A stretch of 64,000 nt of DNA. Source: Bradyrhizobium sp. WSM3983 (GTDB lineage: Bacteria; Pseudomonadota; Alphaproteobacteria; Rhizobiales; Xanthobacteraceae). Below are positions 60,751-64,000 of the stretch, in pieces; position 1 is the first letter of the stretch; each line of letters begins with the position of its first letter. A model generated the notes under the pieces. It saw only the letters and a program-made list of their open reading frames with translations, searched no databases and was not told the origin of the DNA. The stretch is taken from NCBI RefSeq assembly GCF_000473045.1, contig NZ_AXAY01000026.1, forward strand, positions 1 to 64,000, written 5' to 3'. Position numbers and translations under genes: made by a program.

Positions 60751-62439
60751 CTAGGCAGCCTTCACGCCATCGAGAAACTGGTCGACTTCCTGTGAAAGTT
60801 GATTCGATTGGCGCGCCAGATCCCCGGCGGCCGCCAGAAGTTGGGCCGCGGCCGACCCCGTTGTCGTGACCGCCTGCTTGACGCCCACGATGTTGCTCGT
60901 CACCTCCTGCGTTCCCTGTGCCGCCTGCTGCACATTGCGCGCGATCTCCCCCGTCGCGGTGCCCTGCTCTTCAACGGCCGCGGCGATGGATGCGGCAATC
61001 TGATTGACCTCGTTGATAGTCGCGCCGATGCCCTGAATGGCGTCGACGGCCTGTCTGGTCGAATCCTGGATCCGGGCGATCTGGCCCGAGATCTCTTCCG
61101 TGGCCTTGCTGGTCTGCGTCGCCAGCGCCTTGACCTCGGAGGCGACCACGGCGAAGCCCTTTCCCGCTTCTCCGGCGCGCGCTGCCTCTATGGTGGCGTT
61201 CAGCGCGAGAAGATTGGTCTGCCCGGCAATGTCGCCGATGAGGCGCGCGACCTCTCCGATCTGCTGTGCGCCGCTTGCCAAGCCCTGGACGACACTGTCG
61301 GTGCGGCTTGCGGCTTCCACTGCCTTGTTCGTGATCTGATTGGAGAGCTGCACCTGCCGCCCGATTTCGCTGATCGAAGACGAGAGCTCTTCGGCAGCTA
61401 TTGCGACCGTCTGCACGTTGGCGGAGGCTTGCTCGGCTGCGGAAGCAACCGCCATGGATTGATGATTGGTCTCCTCCGCGGTGGACGAGAGCCCCCCGGC
61501 AGAGGCCTCCATTTCGGTCGCAGCCGCCGAAAGAGCCCCGACAAGCTGCGCAACCTTCGCCTCGAAGCCCTTGGTCAGAACGTCGAGCCGTTGCGCGCGC
61601 TGCTCCTTGACACTGCGCTCGGCTTGCTGCTCGGCGCCCAAGCGGTCGGCGAGGATCATGTTGTCCTTGAAGACTTGGACGGCTTGGGCCATGTGCCCGA
61701 TCTCGTCGCCCCGACCTAGACCCGCGATTTCCGTTGCCATGTCACGCGCGGCAAGCCGCCTCATCGCCTCGGTGATCGCCGTGATGGGGCGGGAGACGCT
61801 GTGAATGATAAGGAAGGCGCAGAGCATGCAAATGATGGCCGCCAGGCCGATTGCGGCGATAATCATGAACCGTGCTGAGACATACATTTCGGCGGCCCGG
61901 TCGGCCGCCTTCTGACCTTCGGCAGTGTTGAAGGCGATATCTCGCGCCAGTGGTGTCCTGACGCGTTCGAACGTGGGGCGGGTATCGACCACAAAGAACT
62001 TCACTGCGTCCTCCTGTTGTCCGCTGCGGACGAGGCTCTCCAGCTTGTCGTGGGCTTGCATATAGGCTGCCCACGCGGCCAGAAACTCGTCCGCGATCTG
62101 GCGTTCTTCGCCCGGCGAAACCAGGTGTTCGTAGGCCGCCCATGCTTTGTCCCTCATCTCCAGGGCGGCGCGCATGTTCTTTTCTGCCCACGCCCTGTCC
62201 TCTGCGCGGGTCATGAGCCAGTTCGCCTCCGCAATACGATAGCGTTCGGTTTTCCCGGAAAGCTCACCCAGGGCGCGCGTGCTTGGCAGCCAGTTCTGCC
62301 GCACTTGCTCGGCCTCTCCGTTCACCGCTGCGAGTCGCAGGATGGCGAATGTGCCAAGCAGAATGGTCACGGCGAGCACCGTGCAGAACGCCGCGATGAC
62401 TTTCGCCTTGATGGTCTGGTTCTTCAGTGCCCACAGCAT
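60751..62439 (-). CDS. Methyl-accepting chemotaxis protein
   Basis: A 562-residue chemoreceptor. N-terminal TM1 (KAKVIAAFCTVLAVTILLGTF) is followed by a ~150-residue four-helix-bundle-like ligand domain, TM2 (FMIIAAIGLAAIICMLCAFL), a HAMP region (SRPITAITEAMRRLAARDMA, about 215-270) and the signalling hairpin with the highly conserved EIGEVARLIGDIAGQTNLLALNATIEAARAGEAGKGFAVVASE stretch (summarised; centre about residue 410). It ends with LSQEVDQFLDGVKAA and lacks a CheR pentapeptide. The ligand is unknown. Divergent from the GAF/LuxR regulator at 62639. Confidence 0.94.
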   Translation of the reverse strand: MLWALKNQTIKAKVIAAFCTVLAVTILLGTFAILRLAAVNGEAEQVRQNWLPSTRALGELSGKTERYRIAEANWLMTRAEDRAWAEKNMRAALEMRDKAWAAYEHLVSPGEERQIADEFLAAWAAYMQAHDKLESLVRSGQQEDAVKFFVVDTRPTFERVRTPLARDIAFNTAEGQKAADRAAEMYVSARFMIIAAIGLAAIICMLCAFLIIHSVSRPITAITEAMRRLAARDMATEIAGLGRGDEIGHMAQAVQVFKDNMILADRLGAEQQAERSVKEQRAQRLDVLTKGFEAKVAQLVGALSAAATEMEASAGGLSSTAEETNHQSMAVASAAEQASANVQTVAIAAEELSSSISEIGRQVQLSNQITNKAVEAASRTDSVVQGLASGAQQIGEVARLIGDIAGQTNLLALNATIEAARAGEAGKGFAVVASEVKALATQTSKATEEISGQIARIQDSTRQAVDAIQGIGATINEVNQIAASIAAAVEEQGTATGEIARNVQQAAQGTQEVTSNIVGVKQAVTTTGSAAAQLLAAAGDLARQSNQLSQEVDQFLDGVKAA

Positions 62440-62476
62440 GGTGTTGCCCCTCTTCAGTGCACAAAGTATCTGTTAT

Positions 62477-62493
62477 ATATTCGACTCGAATAT
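62477..62493. promoter_or_regulatory. 17-bp perfect palindrome in the chemoreceptor / regulator gap
   Basis: ATATTCGACTCGAATAT is a perfect inverted repeat (8-base arms, one central base). It lies 38 bases upstream of the chemoreceptor start (62439) and 146 upstream of the regulator start (62639), and is AT-rich in a GC-rich genome. A natural site for a dimeric regulator, possibly the adjacent LuxR-type protein. Confidence 0.6.
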
Positions 62494-62638
62494 TAAGATT
62501 CATTTACGGTATGCTGGTTTTGTCGGTTCCATGCGCCGAATGGACTTGAATGGGACTTGACTAGCACCAGCTAATCTCCATTCCAGTTTTTTTGGCACGC
62601 TTGAGGGGCACGCTGCTGATCTCCACCCAAGGTGCGTC

Positions 62639-63898
62639 GTGGTTCCCAAATTCCCGATATCGGACTCGTTCCGGCCCGGCCTCCCTGGAAAGGCCAAGGA
62701 AGCAATTACGCACATCGAGCGCGTGCTCTCGGTTGCGGAACGATCCACCGTGGCGGACAAGAACCCCGGGATCGCCACCTCTTGGCGCCGCAGCAATGCG
62801 AACCGTGTCGATCCAGGATCAGGCGAGCCGCCCCGGGTTCTGACTGGAAGTGAGCTCAGCACGATGCGAGAGCCACTGAATGAGCTGATCAGCGAGGCAA
62901 GTGACGAACTTGATCGCTTGGTCAAGATCGTGCGCCCTGCCCACTACACGGTGTTGCTTTGCGACAGCCGCGGCATTGCGATCGATCATCGCGGTGATGA
63001 GGCGGACGCCGCGCTGTTCAAGCACTGGGGCATTTGGCTTGGTGGTGTTTGGTCGGAGGACATCGAGGGCACAAATGGAATCGGCACTTGCATCGTCGAG
63101 CAACAGCCGATCACCGTGCATCGAAAGCAGCACTTTCGGGCGCGCCATATCGGACTGAGCTGTTCAGCAGCTCCGATCTTCGGCGAAGACGGAGAATTGG
63201 TCGGTGTCCTGGACGTCTCGTCGTTCGATCGCGTGCTATCGGAGCAATCTCATGCGCTAACGGGGGAGCTGGTTCGGACCTCCGCGTGTGCGATCGAAGA
63301 ACGCTGGTTTCGTTCGCGTCACCATCGGGATTGGGTAGTTGGTTTCACCCCACCAGGTGGAAGCGCACCGCCGATGCTCATTGCCCTCGATGACGACCAG
63401 CGGATCATCGGGGCAGATCGGAATGCCCAGCGCCTTCTGCGCCACGACGACACGCCTCAGAATGGCGTCAGCCTCTGGTCCGTCTTCAGACCCGCCCGAT
63501 CGCTGTTCTTCCGTGCCGCTGGCGGCAATTTCGCCGCCTCGTTGATACCCCTTTCCGGCATCGAGCCGTGGCCGGTCGTCATTACGCCCCCTGCCGCTCC
63601 CCGATCGGCCTATAGGCCTCGCCCGCGGGGATTGGTGCCCGGTGACGATCTGGAGAAGCGGCGCCATGGTCCCGCTGACCTGCAACAGCTGACCCCGCGC
63701 GAGCGGGTCGTGCTCAGGGAACTCCTCGAAGGAAATTCCAGCAAGCGTGTCGCACGGAAGCTCGGCATCAGCCCGCGGACTGTGGAGTTTCACCGCGCAA
63801 ACATCATACGGAAGTTGGGGGCGCGCAATACCGCGGAGCTGATTGCAATCGTGCTTGGGGTGCACGAACGCGACGCACACGACGCTCGACCCGAGTAA
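62639..63898 (+). CDS. GAF-domain LuxR-type transcriptional regulator with AcoR-like sensor half
   Basis: A 419-residue regulator starting at the GTG at 62639 (AAGGTG upstream). The N-terminal 230 residues follow the NtrC-family AcoR sensor pattern: HIERVLSVAERSTVADKNPG, ATSWRRSNANRVDPG, PLNELISEASDELDRLVK, then the GAF-like core WSEDIEGTNGIGTCIVEQQ and SAAPIFGEDGELVGVLDVSS. A second sensory segment (~245-320, ALDDDQRIIGADRNAQRLLR) resembles PAS. Instead of an AAA+ domain and Fis helix, the C-terminus has a LuxR HTH (LTPRERVVLRELLEG, RTVEFHRANIIRKLG, ~350-405). It therefore should work with sigma-70, not sigma-54. Confidence 0.88.
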   Translation: MVPKFPISDSFRPGLPGKAKEAITHIERVLSVAERSTVADKNPGIATSWRRSNANRVDPGSGEPPRVLTGSELSTMREPLNELISEASDELDRLVKIVRPAHYTVLLCDSRGIAIDHRGDEADAALFKHWGIWLGGVWSEDIEGTNGIGTCIVEQQPITVHRKQHFRARHIGLSCSAAPIFGEDGELVGVLDVSSFDRVLSEQSHALTGELVRTSACAIEERWFRSRHHRDWVVGFTPPGGSAPPMLIALDDDQRIIGADRNAQRLLRHDDTPQNGVSLWSVFRPARSLFFRAAGGNFAASLIPLSGIEPWPVVITPPAAPRSAYRPRPRGLVPGDDLEKRRHGPADLQQLTPRERVVLRELLEGNSSKRVARKLGISPRTVEFHRANIIRKLGARNTAELIAIVLGVHERDAHDARPE

Positions 63899-64000
63899 TC
63901 CCGTTCCGCGCAACAATGCACCGCCGGTCGTGTCGATCAACTTGGATGAAGCGACCTCATGGGCATTGATCCGACTGCAACGCCTGAAAAAGATTGCGGA
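63899..64000. other. Right edge of window, no gene identified
   Basis: The last 102 bases after the regulator stop contain an ATG at 63973 (MGIDPTATPEK...) whose frame stays open to the edge, but 14 codons are too few to judge whether it is the start of a gene. Confidence 0.3.

Overview
The window is GC-rich and densely coded, and almost certainly comes from a chromosome of an alphaproteobacterium of the Bradyrhizobium type (Rhizobiales). The evidence is the gene set (TIGR03808/TIGR03809-like proteins, SigF-NrsF pair, DUF2336, ImuA-ImuB-DnaE2 mutasome, UdgX), an alphaproteobacterial SOS box of the GTTC-N7-GTTC type, and several families of dispersed palindromic repeats typical of that genus. 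No rRNA, tRNA, CRISPR array, phage or nodulation/secretion island was seen. One end of an IS701-like transposase is cut by the left edge.

Layout. 1-5.9 kb: transposase fragment, M20 dipeptidase, GT87-like membrane glycosyltransferase, HerA-like ATPase, two small conserved proteins. 6.1-7.8 kb: folate operon folP-folB-folK. 7.9-15.7 kb: methylmalonyl-CoA module (small and large mutase subunits, later the chaperone GTPase MeaB) with a GFA-type zinc protein, a tiny ORF, an RsiV/DUF3298-like secreted protein and a Bug-type solute receptor interspersed. 15.8-18.2 kb: haloalkane-dehalogenase-like hydrolase with a divergent CGNR regulator, then pyrrolidone carboxyl peptidase. 18.4-21.1 kb: Tat-exported beta-helix protein, a GIY-YIG nuclease bracketed by inverted repeats, and a repeat-rich TIGR03809 protein. 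21.6-24.5 kb: ECF sigma / anti-sigma / subtilase operon. 25-29.4 kb: diguanylate cyclase, DUF2336 protein, SigF-NrsF pair and a disordered exported protein. 29.5-36.2 kb: enoyl-CoA hydratase, acetyl-CoA hydrolase/transferase, TolC-like outer membrane protein, toxin-antitoxin pair, a nucleotide-kinase-like protein lacking the P-loop lysine, and a LigI-like amidohydrolase. 36.2-42.5 kb: heavy-metal-type RND pump and adaptor, unusual CoA transferase, small membrane protein. 42.6-52.1 kb: HExxH protein and a DNA-damage island (dnaE2, imuB, imuA) divergent from a radical SAM repair protein and a UdgX fusion, sharing one LexA-type box. 52.2-57.8 kb: phosphate transporter, M20 aminoacylase, GMC oxidoreductase, alpha/beta hydrolase. 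57.9-60.7 kb: Tat metallophosphoesterase, cupredoxin, ECF sigma, zinc anti-sigma. 60.7-63.9 kb: chemoreceptor divergent from an AcoR-like GAF/LuxR regulator.

Most interesting points: (1) the SOS island, where imuA-imuB-dnaE2 and radical SAM-udgX are placed head to head around a single GTTC-N7-GTTC box; (2) a perfect-looking 111-bp palindromic repeat inserted in frame inside dnaE2, translated as a low-complexity insert; (3) a GIY-YIG nuclease gene bounded by inverted copies of a dispersed repeat, which looks like a small nuclease-carrying mobile unit; (4) a subtilase operon whose anti-sigma factor ends in a domain resembling a subtilase propeptide; (5) a dehalogenase with intact catalytic triad but Val in place of the halide-binding Asn.

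Start codons were chosen from motif alignment, Shine-Dalgarno-like sequences and neighbours; many longer in-frame extensions were rejected. All family assignments come from motif recognition by eye, without database searches.
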